The translations under genes and the position numbers were made by a program. Of a stretch of DNA of 64,000 nt, positions 1 to 13,100 are shown piece after piece; position 1 is the first letter of the stretch, and each line of letters begins with the position of its first letter. This DNA comes from Streptomyces sp. NBC_00536 (GTDB lineage Bacteria; Actinomycetota; Actinomycetes; Streptomycetales; Streptomycetaceae). The notes under the pieces were generated by a model. That model saw only the letters and a list, made by a program, of their open reading frames with translations, had not been told where the DNA came from and did no database searches. The DNA lies in NCBI RefSeq assembly GCF_036346295.1, contig NZ_CP107819.1, positions 6,200,001-6,264,000 of the forward strand, given 5' to 3'.

Positions 1-3000
1 CGGCGGCCAACCTGACGGAGGGATCGCCGAGCGGTGGAAGGGTCGCGTTCCTCTTCACCGGGCAGGGCAGCCAGTACCTGGGCATGGGCAGGGAGCTGTA
101 CGCCGCCCACCCCGGCTTCGCGCGCGCCCTGGACGCCGTATGCGACCGCTTCGACCTGGACGTACCGCTGAAGGAGGTGCTGTTCGGGTCCGACGCGGAC
201 CTGCTCGACCGGACCGCGTACACCCAGCCCGCCCTCTTCGCCCTCGAAGTCGCGCTGTTCCGCCTGGCCGAGAGCTGGGGCCTGAAGTCCGATTTCCTGG
301 CCGGGCACTCCATCGGCGAGATCACCGCGGCCCATGTGGCCGGGGTGATCTCCCTCGATGACGCCTGCACGCTGGTCGCCGCCCGCGGCCGGCTCATGCA
401 GGCGCTGCCCACCGGCGGTGTGATGATCGCCGTCGAGGCGTCGGAGGACGAGGTCCTGCCACTGCTGACGGACGGGGTGAGTATTGCCGCGATCAACGGC
501 CCGCAGTCGGTCGTGATCGCGGGTGACGAGGCCGACGCGGTGGCGATCGCGGAGTCGTTCACCGGCCGTAAGTCCAAGCGCCTTACGGTCAGCCACGCCT
601 TCCATTCGCCGCACATGGACGGCATGCTCGACGCCTTCCGCGAGGTCGCGGAGGGTCTGTCGTACGAGGCTCCGCGCATCCCCGTCGTCTCCCACCTCAC
701 CGGCGCTCTCGTCACCGACGAGATGGGCTCGGCCGACTTCTGGGTCCGCCACGTCCGCGAGGCGGTCCGCTTCCTGGACGGCGTCCGCACGCTGGAGGAC
801 GCGGGCGTCACCACCTACATCGAACTCGGCCCCGGCGGCGTCCTCTCCGCCATGGGTCAGTCGTGCGTCACGCGCGACGACGCGACGTTCCTCCCGGCCC
901 TGCGCGCGGACCGCTCAGAGGAGGAGACGGTCACCTCGGCCGTCGCCCGGGCCCACCTGCGCGGGATTCCGGTCGACTGGGACGCGTACCACTCCGGCAC
1001 CGGCGCCGTGCGGGTCGACCTGCCGACGTACGCCTTCCAGCGGCAGCGCTACTGGCTGGAGGCCCCCGCCCACGCCCCGGGCGGGGACGTGACCTCCGCC
1101 GGGCTAGGTGCAGCCGGGCATCCGCTCCTGGGCGCGGCCGTCGAACTGCCCGACTCCGACGGGTTCCTGTTCACCGGGCGGCTCTCCCTGCGCACGCACC
1201 CCTGGCTGGCCGACCACAGGGTGGCGGGCACCGTCCTGCTGCCGGGCGCCGCGCTGGTGGAACTCGCCGTGCGCGCCGGGGACCACGCGGGCTGCGATCT
1301 GCTGGAGGACCTCACCCTGGAGGCTCCGCTCGTGCTGCCCGAAGCTGGCGGCGTACAGCTGCGGCTCGTCGTGGCCGAGCCCGACGCGGCGGGGAGGCGG
1401 GTGTTCCACGTCTACTCGCGCCCGGAGGAGGCGGCCTTCGAGGAGCCGTGGACCCGGCACGCCGGCGGTGTCCTGGCCGTCGGGGGCGCTCACCCGGCCG
1501 AGGCGGAGCCCGAGTGGCCGCCGGCCGGAGCCGTCCCCTGTGCGGTGGAGGATCTCTACCCGTCGTTCGACGCCATCGGGCTCGGGTACGGTCCCGCGTT
1601 CCGCAATCTGCTGCTGGCCTGGAGGCGCGGCGACGAGGTGTTCGCCGAGGTCGCCCTCGGCGAGGACCGGCGGTCGGAAGGCGCCCTGTACGGGCTCCAC
1701 CCGGCGTTGCTCGACGCCGCCCTGCACGCGGTCGGCCTCGGGGACTTCTTCCCCGACGGCCCCGAGGGCGCCAGGCTGCCGTTCTCGTGGGACGGCGTAC
1801 GGCTGCACGCCACGGGCGCCTCGGCGCTCCGGGTACGGATGGCACCGGCCGGCCAGGACGCGGTCACGCTGGCCGTCTCCGACGCAGCGGGCCGGCCGGT
1901 CCTCACCGTCGACTCGCTCGTCCTGCGTCCGCTGGCCGTCGACGCACTCGGCAGCGCGGACCAGGGACCGGGTTCCTCGCGGGACGCGCTGTTCCAGGTC
2001 GACTGGCCCGCGCTGGCGCTGCCCGAGGCACAGGCACAGGCACAGTCACCGGCCGACGGCCGCTGGGCCCTGCTCGGTGGGGATCCGCTGAAGCTGGGCG
2101 CCGCGCTGGAGCGCACCGGGGTCCTGGAGCCCGCCGCGCTGTTCGGCGCCTCCGAGGACACAGGCGGGCACCCTCTCGACCTGTCCGCTCTGGCGGACGC
2201 GGTCGAGCTGGCCGAGGCACTCGGGGAGCCCGCGCCCGAGACGGTCCTCGTCTCCCTGGCACCCGACCTGGTGCCGGGCGGCCTCGCGTCGGCCGCCCAC
2301 CGCGCCGCCGCGGACGCGCTGGAGCTGATCCAGTCCTGGCTGGCGGACGAGCGGCTCGCCGGTTCACGGCTGGCCCTCGTCACGCGCGGCGCCGTCGCGA
2401 CGGACCCCGACGAGGACGTCGAGGACCTCACGCACGCGGCGGTGTGGGGACTGGTGCGCTCCGCGCAGGCCGAGCACCCCGGCCGGCTGGTCCTGGTCGA
2501 CCTCGACGACGAGGACGACTCGTACCGGGCCCTGCCCGCCGCGCTCGGCACCGATGAGACCCAACTCGCCCTGCGCGACGGGGTCGTCCTGACTCCTCGG
2601 CTGGCGCGAGCCGTCATCGCCCCGGAGGCGGCGACGGTCCCTGCCGTGGACCCGGAGGGCACCGTCCTGGTGACGGGCGCCAGCGGCACCCTCGGCGGGC
2701 TGCTGGCCCGGCACCTGGTGGTGGAACACGGCGTACGGCATCTGCTGCTCACCAGCCGCAGGGGCGCCGCCGCGGACGGTGCCGCACAACTCGCTGAGGA
2801 ACTCACCAAGTTGGGGGCACGGGTCACCTGGGCGGCGTGCGACGCGGCCGACCGGGGCGCGCTGGCCGCACTGCTGGAGTCCGTACCCGCGGCCCATCCG
2901 CTGACGGCCGTCGTGCACACCGCCGGTGTGCTGGACGACGGCACGGTCGAATCGCTGACCGCCGAGCGGATGGACGCGGTGCTGCGGCCCAAGGTCGACG

Positions 3001-4019
3001 CCGCGTGGAACCTGCACGAGCTGACCCACGGACTCGACCTGACCGCGTTCGTCCTGTTCTCCTCGGCGGCCGGTGTGTTCGGCAACGCCGGGCAGGCCAA
3101 CTATGCGGCGGGCAACACCTTCCTGGACGCCCTCGCCCAGCACCGCCGGGCCCAGGGCCTCACGGCCGTCTCGCTGGCCTGGGGGCTGTGGGACGACGAG
3201 GCGGGCATGGCCGCCACCCTCGACGAGCAGGACCGGCGGCGCCTGAGCCGGGGCAGCATGAACCCGCTGTCGGCGGCCGAGGGGCTCGCGCTCTTCGACA
3301 CCGCGCTGCCGGCCAGGGCATCCTCCGGCGCCGTGCCCGAGGGCGCGCGGACCGCGAGCGTACTCGTGCCCGCGCGGCTCGACCTGGCCGTGCTCCAGGC
3401 CCAAGTGGGGGACGTCGTACCGCCCTTGCTGCGCGGCCTGCTCCGTACTCCGGTACGGCGCAGGGCGAGCGGCGCGGCGGCCGACGCACCCGACTCGCTC
3501 GCGCAGCGGCTCGCCCAACTGCCGCCCGCCGAAAGGGAGCGGGTGCTGCTCGACCTCGTCTGCACCCAGGTGGCCCAGGTGCTGGGCCACAGCGGCGCGG
3601 CCGCCATCGAACCCGGAAGCGCCTTCAAGGAGCTGGGCTTCGACTCGCTGACCGCCGTCGAGCTGCGCAACCGGCTCGGCGCCGTCACGGGGCTGCGCCT
3701 GCCCGCCACGCTCATCTTCGACTACCCGACCCCCGAAGCGCTGAGCGGACATCTGCGCTCCGCGCTGCCCCTCGACGACGACGGACCGTCCGTCTTCGGC
3801 GAACTCGACCGGCTGGAGACCGCCCTGGGCGCGGCGGACGCGGACAGCGTCACGCGCTCGCGCATCACGATGCGCCTCCAGGCCCTGATGGCCAAGTGGA
3901 ACGACGCACAGGACGCGAACGGCGGCGCCCCGGACGAGGACGCCGACGACGGCGCCCTCGAAACGGCGACCGACGACGAGCTGTTCGACCTGCTCGACAA
4001 CGAGCTCGGCGCTTCCTGA
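1..4019 (+). CDS. Type I modular PKS, 3' part: AT(malonyl)-DH-KR-ACP, 5' end outside window
   Basis: The reading frame is open from the first bases (codon phase begins at base 3) and already encodes the AT motif GQGSQ before the first in-window ATG at 84. The gene therefore starts upstream, and this module's KS lies outside the window. Domains: AT to about 1060, with active-site GHSIG near 303-317 and HAFH near 595-606, the malonyl-CoA signature; DH about 1120-1960, with HxxxGxxxxP near 1211 and HPALLD near 1700; KR with VTGASGTLG near 2670, catalytic Ser/Tyr at 3063/3102 and an LDD motif (B-type); ACP with GFDSL near 3640. There is no ER. The last 80 or so residues are an acidic, helical C-terminal docking segment, which should pair with the N-terminal coiled coil of the PKS starting at 4173. 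The module should add a malonate-derived two-carbon unit and leave an alkene. Domain calls are firm; the length missing upstream is unknown. Confidence 0.96.
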   Translation, partial: AANLTEGSPSGGRVAFLFTGQGSQYLGMGRELYAAHPGFARALDAVCDRFDLDVPLKEVLFGSDADLLDRTAYTQPALFALEVALFRLAESWGLKSDFLAGHSIGEITAAHVAGVISLDDACTLVAARGRLMQALPTGGVMIAVEASEDEVLPLLTDGVSIAAINGPQSVVIAGDEADAVAIAESFTGRKSKRLTVSHAFHSPHMDGMLDAFREVAEGLSYEAPRIPVVSHLTGALVTDEMGSADFWVRHVREAVRFLDGVRTLEDAGVTTYIELGPGGVLSAMGQSCVTRDDATFLPALRADRSEEETVTSAVARAHLRGIPVDWDAYHSGTGAVRVDLPTYAFQRQRYWLEAPAHAPGGDVTSAGLGAAGHPLLGAAVELPDSDGFLFTGRLSLRTHPWLADHRVAGTVLLPGAALVELAVRAGDHAGCDLLEDLTLEAPLVLPEAGGVQLRLVVAEPDAAGRRVFHVYSRPEEAAFEEPWTRHAGGVLAVGGAHPAEAEPEWPPAGAVPCAVEDLYPSFDAIGLGYGPAFRNLLLAWRRGDEVFAEVALGEDRRSEGALYGLHPALLDAALHAVGLGDFFPDGPEGARLPFSWDGVRLHATGASALRVRMAPAGQDAVTLAVSDAAGRPVLTVDSLVLRPLAVDALGSADQGPGSSRDALFQVDWPALALPEAQAQAQSPADGRWALLGGDPLKLGAALERTGVLEPAALFGASEDTGGHPLDLSALADAVELAEALGEPAPETVLVSLAPDLVPGGLASAAHRAAADALELIQSWLADERLAGSRLALVTRGAVATDPDEDVEDLTHAAVWGLVRSAQAEHPGRLVLVDLDDEDDSYRALPAALGTDETQLALRDGVVLTPRLARAVIAPEAATVPAVDPEGTVLVTGASGTLGGLLARHLVVEHGVRHLLLTSRRGAAADGAAQLAEELTKLGARVTWAACDAADRGALAALLESVPAAHPLTAVVHTAGVLDDGTVESLTAERMDAVLRPKVDAAWNLHELTHGLDLTAFVLFSSAAGVFGNAGQANYAAGNTFLDALAQHRRAQGLTAVSLAWGLWDDEAGMAATLDEQDRRRLSRGSMNPLSAAEGLALFDTALPARASSGAVPEGARTASVLVPARLDLAVLQAQVGDVVPPLLRGLLRTPVRRRASGAAADAPDSLAQRLAQLPPAERERVLLDLVCTQVAQVLGHSGAAAIEPGSAFKELGFDSLTAVELRNRLGAVTGLRLPATLIFDYPTPEALSGHLRSALPLDDDGPSVFGELDRLETALGAADADSVTRSRITMRLQALMAKWNDAQDANGGAPDEDADDGALETATDDELFDLLDNELGAS
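2028..2045 (+). repeat. Three 6-bp units in the DH-KR linker
   Basis: Three perfect GCACAG units encode A-Q repeats in the linker between DH and KR of the first PKS gene. The unit length keeps the frame, so copy-number change would only alter linker length. Confidence 0.7.
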
Positions 4020-4172
4020 CACACCGCGCTCCGCGCCTCCCCTCCGGCCTTCCGGGCGGGGGGCGCGGCCGCCCCGCACCACCACAACAGGCCCTGGGAT
4101 CCCGCACGCCGGGACCCGGGCCCGCCCAGTCGACCGACCGTACAACCGCCTCTCTGGCATGGAGCCCACGCA

Positions 4173-7100
4173 ATGGTGAACGAGGACAAGCTTCGCGACT
4201 ACCTCAAGCGGGCGACCGCCGATCTGCGCCAGGCCCGCAGGCGGTTGCGTGAGGTAGAGGAGAAGAACCAGGAACCCATCGCCATCGTCGCGATGAGCTG
4301 CCGCTATCCCGGAGGCGTCCGCAGCCCCGAGGACCTGTGGCGGCTCGTGGAGAACGGCGACGACGCCGTCTCCGGCTTCCCCGTCGACCGGGGCTGGGAC
4401 GTGGACGCGCTCTACGACGCCGACCCCGACAGCGCCGGATCCAGCTACGTCAGCGAAGGCGGCTTCCTCTACGACGCCGCCGCCTTCGACCCCGCCCCCT
4501 TCGGGATCTCGCCGCGCGAAGCCCTCGCCATGGACCCCCAGCAGCGGCTGCTCCTCGAAGCGTCGTGGGAGGCCTTCGAGCGCGCGGGCATCGACCCGTC
4601 GTCCGTGCGCGGCAGCCGGACGGCCGTGTTCGCCGGTGTGATGTACCACGACTACACCGCGCGCCTCGATTCCGTACCCGAGGGCGTCGAAGGATTCCTC
4701 GGCACCGGCAGCTCCGGGAGCATCGCCTCGGGCCGGGTGGCCTACACGTTCGGCCTGGAGGGCCCGGCGGTCACCGTCGACACGGCCTGCTCGTCCTCGC
4801 TGGTCACCCTGCACCTGGCCGTCCAGGCGCTGCGGGCCGGAGAATGCACGATGGCGCTGGCGGGCGGTGTCACCGTGATGGCGACCCCCGCGACCTTCAC
4901 CGAGTTCAGCCGACAGCGCGGTCTCGCGCCGGACGGGCGCTGCAAGCCCTTCGCGGCCGCCGCGGACGGTACGGGCTGGGGCGAAGGCGTCGGCATGCTG
5001 CTCGTCGAGCGCCTGTCGGACGCGCAGCGCAACGGTCACCCGATCCTCGCGGTGGTCCGCGGGTCGGCGATCAACCAGGACGGTGCGAGCAACGGTCTGA
5101 CCGCTCCGAACGGTCCCTCGCAGCAGCGCGTCATCCACCAGGCGCTCACCAACGCACGGCTGTCGGCCGCGGACGTGGACGTCGTCGAGGCGCACGGTAC
5201 GGGTACGACGCTCGGCGACCCGATCGAGGCCCAGGCCCTCCTCGCCACCTACGGCCAGGACCGCCCGGCCGGCCGTCCCCTGCTGCTCGGCTCCATCAAG
5301 TCCAACATCGGCCACACACAGGCCGCGGCCGGTGTCGCGAGCATCATCAAGATGGTCGAGGCGATGCGCCACGGTGTGGTCCCGAAGACCCTCCACCTCG
5401 ATGAACCGACCCCGCACGTGGACTGGGAGGCGGGCGCCGTCTCCCTGATCGGCGAGAAGACCGACTGGCCGGAGACCGGTGAACTCCGGCGTGCGGGTGT
5501 GTCGTCGTTCGGGTTCAGTGGGACGAATGCGCATGTGATCGTCGAGCAGGCTCCGGCGGCCCCGGAGGCGCTGGACGATCCGGCTGGTGTGGTCGAGGGT
5601 TCGGAACTCGCGGTGGTGCCGTGGGTGTTGTCGGGCAAGAGTGCGGGGGCGTTGCGGGCGCAGGCGGAGCGGTTGTCCGGATTCCTCGCCGGTGCTTCGG
5701 CCGCGGGTGTGGCGTCGGTTGACGTGGGCTGGTCGTTGGCGTCGTCGCGGGCTGGGCTGGAACACCGGGCTGTGGTGCTGGGCGATCATGCGGCTGGTGT
5801 GGCGTCGGTGGCGTCGGGTGTGATGGCCGCGGGTGTGGTGACGGGGTCGGTCGCCGGGGGGAAGACGGCGTTCGTGTTCCCCGGACAGGGCTCGCAGTGG
5901 GTCGGTATGGCGGTGGGGTTGCTGGATTCCTCGCCGGTGTTCGCCGCCCGGGTGGACGAGTGTGCGAAGGCGTTGGAGCCGTTCACTGACTGGTCGTTGG
6001 TGGATGTGCTGCGGGGTGTGGAGGGTGCGCCGTCGTTGGAGCGCGTGGACGTGGTCCAGCCTGCTCTGTTCGCGGTGATGGTGTCGTTGGCGGAGGTGTG
6101 GCGGGCTGCTGGTGTGCGTCCCGGTGCGGTGATCGGTCATTCGCAGGGTGAGATCGCTGCCGCGTGTGTGGCGGGGATCTTGTCCCTTGAGGATGCGGCG
6201 CGGGTGGTCGCGCTGCGCAGTCAGGCGATCGGCCGGGTCCTGGCGGGTCTGGGCGGCATGGTGTCCGTGGCACTGCCGGCAAAGGATGTGCGGGAGCTGA
6301 TCGCTCCGTGGGGTGAGGACCGGATCTCGGTGGCCGCGGTGAACGGCCCGTCCTCGGTGGTCGTTTCCGGCGAGGCCGGCGCCTTGGATGAGCTGTTGAT
6401 CTCGTGTGAGTCGGATGGTGTGCGGGCGAAGCGGATCGCGGTGGATTACGCGTCGCATTCGGCGCAGGTCGAGTTGTTGCGGGACGAGCTTGCGGGGCTG
6501 CTGGCTCCGATTGTTCCGCGGGCTGCCGAGGTGCCGTTCCTGTCGACCGTGACCGGTGAGTGGGTGCGGGGCCCGGAGCTGGATGCCGGCTATTGGTTCC
6601 AGAACCTGCGGCGGACGGTGGAGTTGGAGGGTGCGACGCGGACGCTGCTGGAGCAGGGCTTCGGCGTGTTCGTCGAGTCGAGCCCGCACCCGGTGCTGAC
6701 CGTCGGCATGCAGGAGACCGTCGAGGCTGCCGGCCGTGAGGCCGCTGTCCTGGGCTCCCTGCGCCGCAACGAAGGCGGGCTGGAGCGTTTTTGGCTGTCG
6801 CTGGGTGAGGCGTGGGTCCGCGGTGTGAGCGTGGACTGGGAGGCGGTGTTCGCGGGCACGGGTGCCCGGCGGGTTGACCTGCCCACCTACGCCTTCCAGC
6901 ACGAGCACTACTGGCTCGAAAGCGGCACCGCCGAGGACGTCGCGGCCACCACCCACCCCGTCGACGCGGTCGAAGCCCGCTTCTGGGAGGCCGTCGAACG
7001 CCAGGACGTGGCGGCGCTCACCGCCGAGTTGGACGTCGACGAGAACGAGGGTCTCACCGCGCTGCTGCCCGCGCTGTCCTCGTGGCGTCGGCAGAGCCGT

Positions 7101-10100
7101 GAGCAGTCGGCCGTGGACGGCTGGCGCTACCGGGTCACCTGGAAGCCCGCGCCGGAGCCCACGACGGCCCGTCTCTCCGGCACCTGGCTGGTCGCCGTTC
7201 CCGAGGCGCCGACCGCTGGCCCGGCCGACGAGTGGACGGCCGCCGTCCTGCGTACGCTCGCCGAACACGGCGCCGACGTACGGCAGATCGCGGTCGCCCG
7301 GACCGAGGACAGCCGGGCCGCTCTCGCCGAGCGGATCCGTGAGGCACTCGCGGACGGACCCGCGGTGTCGGGCGTCCTGTCCCTGCTGACCCCGGCGGAG
7401 GCCGACCAGCCGTTCCACGTCTCCGCGCCCGGCGGTGTGATCGCCACCCTGTCCCTCGTCCAGGCGCTCGGTGACGCCGAGGTGGCCGTACCCCTGTGGT
7501 GCGTGACCCGCGGCGCCGTCGCCACCGGCCGTTCCGAGCGGGTGGCCGACCCCGCGCAGGCAGCGGTCTGGGGCCTGGGCCGGGTCGCCGCGCTGGAGCA
7601 CGGCGAGCGCTGGGGCGGGCTGGTCGACCTGCCGGGCACGGACGCCGTGGACGACCGGGCACTGGCCCGGCTCGCGGGCGTCCTCGCCGGTGACGCCGCC
7701 GAGGACCAGGTGGCGGTGCGCGCCTCCGGTCTCTTCGTACGACGGCTCGTACGCGCCCGCCTCGCCGAGACGCCCGCCGTACGGGAGTGGCGTCCGCAGG
7801 GTACGACCCTGGTCACCGGCGGTACGGGCGCGCTGGGCGCGCACGTGGCCCGCTGGCTCGCCGGAAACGGCGCCGAGCACCTCATCCTCACCAGCCGTCG
7901 GGGCCCCGACGCACCGGGCGCGGCCGAACTCCGCGACGAACTCACCGCCCTCGGCGCCCGGGTGACCCTCGCGTCCTGCGATGTGAGCGACCGGGAGGCC
8001 GTCGCCGCCCTCATCGCCGCCGTTCCCGCGGACCAGCCCCTCACCGCCGTCGTGCACACGGCGGCCGTCCTCGACGACGGGGTCATCGAGGCGCTCACGC
8101 CCGAGCAGATCGAGCGCGTCCTGCGGGTGAAGGTCGACGCGACGCTGCACCTGCACGAACTGACCCGCGACCTCGACCTGTCGGCGTTCGTGTTCTTCTC
8201 GTCCTTCGCCGCCACCTTCGGCGCGCCCGGTCAGGGCAACTACGCGCCGGGCAACGCGTTCCTGGACGCCTTCGCCGAGTACCGCCGGGCGGCAGGACTG
8301 CCCGCCACCTCCATCGCCTGGGGCCCCTGGGGCGACGGGGGCATGGCCGAGGGCGCGGTCGGTGACCGGATGCGCCGCCACGGCGTCATCGAGATGTCAC
8401 CCGAGCGCGCCGTCTCCGCCCTCCAGCACGCCCTGAACCGTGACGAGACGACCCTGACCGTCGCCGACATGGAGTGGAAGCGCTTCGTCCTCGCCTTCAC
8501 CTCCGGCCGCGCCAGGCCCCTGCTGCACGACCTGCCCGAGGCGCGGGAGGTCATGGACGGCATGCGCACGGACGCGGCGGAGGACACCGGCAACGCTGCC
8601 GCGCTGGCCGAGCAGCTCACCGGCCGGCCCGAGGCCGAACAGGAGCGGCTGCTCCTCGAACTGGTCCGCACCGCTGTCGCCGCCGTCCTCGGATACGCGG
8701 GCCCCGACGCGGTCGAGGCGGGCCGGGCCTTCAAGGAGCTGGGCTTCGACTCCCTCACCTCCGTCGAACTGCGCAACCGCCTGAACACGGCCAGCGGCCT
8801 CAAGCTGCCGCCCACCCTCGTCTTCGACCACCCGACGCCCACCGTTCTCGCCCGGCACCTGCGGGCCGAGTTCTTCGGACAGGGCGCCGCGGCCGCCGTC
8901 CCGGTGCCGATGGCCGCGGTCTCCGACGCCGAACCGATCGCCATCGTCGCGATGAGCTGCCGCTTCCCCGGCGGCGTCCGCAACCCCGAGGAGCTGTGGC
9001 AGCTGCTCACCTCCGAGGGGGACGGGCTGTCCCGGTTCCCCCTGGACCGCGGCTGGGACGTCGAGGCGCTGTACGACCCCGACCCCGACGCGCAAGGGAC
9101 CTCGTACACCCGGGAGGGCGGCTTCCTGTCCGACGCCGCCGCCTTCGACTCGTCGTTCTTCGGGATCTCGCCGCGCGAGGCCCTCGCCATGGACCCGCAG
9201 CAGCGGCTGCTCCTCGAAACCTCGTGGGAGGCGTTCGAGCGGGCCGGGATCGACCCGCAGACGCTGCGCGGCAGCCAGTCCGGTGTGTTCGTCGGCACCA
9301 ACGGCTCCGACTACTCCAACCTCGCACGGACGGCGACGGACGGCCTTGAGGGGCACCTGGCCACCGGCAACGCGGGCAGCGTCGTCTCCGGCCGGCTCTC
9401 CTACACCTTCGGTCTCGAAGGCCCGGCCGTCACCGTCGACACCGCCTGCTCGGCCTCGCTCGTCGCCCTGCACCTCGCCGTCCAGGCCCTGCGCAGCGGC
9501 GAATGCTCGCTCGCCCTGGCCGGTGGCGTGACGGTGATGTCGACGCCGGGCACCTTCATCGAGTTCAGCCGCCAGCGCGGACTCTCCACCGACGGCCGCT
9601 GCAAGGCGTTCTCCTCGGACGCCGACGGATTCAGCCCCGCGGAGGGCGTCGGCATCCTGCTCGTCGAGCGCCTGTCGGACGCCCGGGCCAAGGGACATCC
9701 GGTGCTCGCGGTGGTCCGTGGGTCGGCGATCAACCAGGACGGTGCGAGCAACGGCCTGACGGCTCCGAACGGTCCCTCGCAGCAGCGCGTCATCCGCCAG
9801 GCCCTCGCCAACGCACGGCTGTCGGCCGCGGACGTGGACGTGGTCGAGGCGCACGGTACGGGTACGACGCTCGGCGACCCGATCGAGGCCCAGGCCCTGC
9901 TCGCCACCTACGGCCAGGAGCGTCCGGCCGGCCGGCCCTTGCTGCTCGGCTCCATCAAGTCCAACATCGGCCACGCCCAGGCGGCGGCCGGTGTCGCGGG
10001 CGTCATGAAGATGGTGCTCGCCATGCAGCACGGAGTGCTGCCGCAGAGCCTGCACATCGCCGAGCCCACGCCGCACGTCGACTGGACCGCGGGCGAGGTC

Positions 10101-13100
10101 GCCCTGCTGACCGAGGAGCGGGCCTGGCCGGAGACCGGCCGCCCCTGGCGGGCCGGCGTCTCGTCGTTCGGCTTCAGCGGCACCAACGCCCACGCCATCA
10201 TCGAACAGGCTCCGGCCGAAGAGGGGTCCGACGACCGGGAGACCCCTGAGCCGTCGCCCCGACCCCTACTGGTCGCGCCCGCCCCGGACGACTCCGCGGT
10301 CACCCCGGTGGGTGCCGAGTCCGCCCTGGCCGGCTCCGCGTCCGACCGGCCCGCCGTGCTGCCCTGGACCCTGACCGCCAAGAGCGAGAAGGCCCTGCGC
10401 GGCCAGGCCGAACGTCTGCTGACACAGCTCTCCACCCGCTCTGACCAGCGACTTGTCGATGTCGGCCACTCCTTGGCGACGACCCGTACCGCGCTCGACC
10501 AGCGCGCCGTCCTCATCGGACGGGACCGCTCCGACTACGTCGGAACCCTGACCGCGCTCGCGGCCGGGGACACCTCACCCCTGCTCGTGCAGGGGGCGGT
10601 CATCGGGGGGAAGACGGCGTTCGTGTTCCCCGGACAGGGGTCGCAATGGGTAGGCATGGCGGAAGCGCTGTTGGACGCTTCACCCGTGTTCGCTGCCCGA
10701 GTGGATGAGTGTGCGAAGGCCCTTGAGCCCTTCACCGACTGGTCGCTGCGCGATGTCCTGCGCGGCGTCGCAGGCGCTCCGTCGTTGGAGCGCGTCGATG
10801 TGGTCCAGCCTGCTCTGTTCGCGGTGATGGTGTCGTTGGCGGAGGTGTGGCGGGCTGCTGGTGTGCGTCCTGGTGCGGTGATCGGTCATTCGCAGGGTGA
10901 GATCGCTGCGGCGTGTGTGGCGGGGATCTTGTCCCTTGAGGATGCGGCGCGGGTGGTTGCGTTGCGGAGTCAGGCGATCGGCCGGGTGCTGGCGGGTCTG
11001 GGCGGCATGGTCTCGGTGCCGTTGCCCGCGGTGGATGTGCGGGAGCTGATCGCCCCCTGGGGTGAGCAGCGGATCTCGGTGGCCGCGGTGAACGGACCGT
11101 CGTCCGTGGTCGTTTCGGGTGAAGTCCAGGCTCTGGATGAGCTGCTGGCCTCGTGTGAGGCGGCTGGGATTCGGGCCAAGCGGATCGCGGTGGATTACGC
11201 GTCGCATTCGGCTCAGGTGGAGTTGTTGCGGGAGGAGCTTGCAGAGCTGTTGGCTCCGGTTGTTCCGCGGGATGCCGAGGTGCCGTTCTTGTCGACGGTG
11301 ACGGGTGAGTGGGTGCGGGGTCCGGAGCTGGATGGCGGGTACTGGTTCCGGAATCTGCGGCAGACGGTCGAGTTGGAGCAGGCGACCCGGACGCTGCTGG
11401 AGCAGGGTTTCGGGGTGTTCGTCGAATCCAGTCCGCACCCGGTGCTGACCGTCGGCATGCAGGAGACCGTCGAGGCTGCTGGTCGTGAGGCCGCTGTCCT
11501 GGGCTCGCTGCGCCGTAACGAGGGTGGTCTGGAGCGTTTTTGGCTGTCGCTGGGTGAGGCGTGGGTCCGCGGTGTGAGCGTGGACTGGGACGCGGTGTTC
11601 GCGGGCATGGGTGCCCGGCGGGTGGACCTGCCCACTTACGCGTTCCAGTCGCAGCGGTTCTGGCCGGAGGCCGCGCCCGTGGAGGCGGTGGCGGTGTCCG
11701 CGGAGAGCGTGATCGATGCCCGGTTCTGGGAAGCCGTCGAACGCGAAGACCTCGAAGCACTCACCGCGGAACTCGACATCGAGGGCGACCAGCCGCTGAC
11801 CGCGCTGCTGCCCGCGCTGTCGTCGTGGCGTCGGCAGAGCCGTGAGCAGTCGACCGTGGACGGCTGGCGCTACCACGTCACCTGGAAGCCGCTGGCCGAG
11901 GCCAAGACCTCGCGTCTGTCGGGCACGTGGCTGGTCGTCGTCCCCGAGGCGCTGTCCGACGGGCCGGGTGAGGAGTGGGCGGCCGCTGTGCTGCGTACGC
12001 TCGCCGAACGCGGCGCTGAGGTCCGTACCGTGACCGTCCCGGCCGATGCGGCCGATCGTGACCGGCTCGGCGCCACCCTCAAGGCCGAGACGGGTGAGAC
12101 CGCCCCGACCGGAGTCCTGTCCCTCCTCGCCCTCGCCGGTACGGGCGCCCTCGCCGCCGAAGGCACCGCGCTCCGTGCGCACACCGGGCTCCTCGCCACC
12201 GCCGCGCTCGTCCAGGCGCTCGGTGACGCCGATGTGGCCGCACCCCTGTGGTGCGTGACGCGCGGCGGCGTCTCCGTCGCCCGTTCGGAGCGGCTCCAGG
12301 ACCCGGCGCAGGCGCTCGTCTCGGGCTTCGGCCGCACGGTCGCCCTGGAGTACCCCGACCGTTGGGGCGGTCTCGTCGACCTGCCGCAGCAGGCCGACAG
12401 CCGTACGCTCGAACGTCTCGCGGGTGTGCTGGCCGGTGACGGTTCCGAGGACCAGGTGGCGCTGCGCGCCTCGGGTCTCTTCGGCCGGCGTCTGGTCCAC
12501 GCGCCGCTCGTGGACACCGCTGCCGTACGGGAGTGGCGTCCGGAGGGTACGACCCTGGTCACCGGCGGTACGGGCGCGCTGGGCGCGCACGTGGCCCGCT
12601 GGCTCGCCGGGAACGGAGCCGAGCACCTGCTCCTCACCAGCCGCCGGGGCCCCGACGCACCCGGAGCGGCCGAACTCCGCGACGAACTCACCGCCCTCGG
12701 CGCGCACGTGACCATCGCGGCCTGCGACATGGCCGACCGGGGCGCCGTAGCCGCCCTCATCGACACCATCCCCGCCGACCAGCCCCTCACCGCCGTCATG
12801 CACACGGCCGGTGTCCTGGACGACGGCGTCATCGACGCGTTGACTCCGGAGCGGTTCGGACACGTGCTCGCCCCCAAGGCGGACGCGGCGCTCACCCTCC
12901 ACGAGCTCACCCGCGATCTGGACCTCTCGGCGTTCGTCCTCTTCTCCGGTGTCGCGGGCACGCTCGGCGACGCGGGGCAGGGCAACTACGCCGCCGCCAA
13001 CTCCTACTTGGACGCCCTCGCCGAGCAGCGTCACGCCGACGGCCTCGCCGCCACCTCCGTGGCCTGGGGCCGCTGGGGCGACAGCGGGCTCGCCGCGGGC

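Noticed and set aside
4020..4172. Inverted repeats in the spacer between the first two PKS genes (4056-4077 and around 4095-4120) as a terminator
   Set aside because: The arms are short or imperfect in GC-rich DNA, and the genes must be co-expressed; chance or weak attenuation is more likely.
2364..8381. 2005-codon open frame on the minus strand
   Set aside because: It runs antisense to two verified PKS genes. Its translation is low-complexity Arg/Gly/Ala with no family motif, a by-product of extreme GC3.
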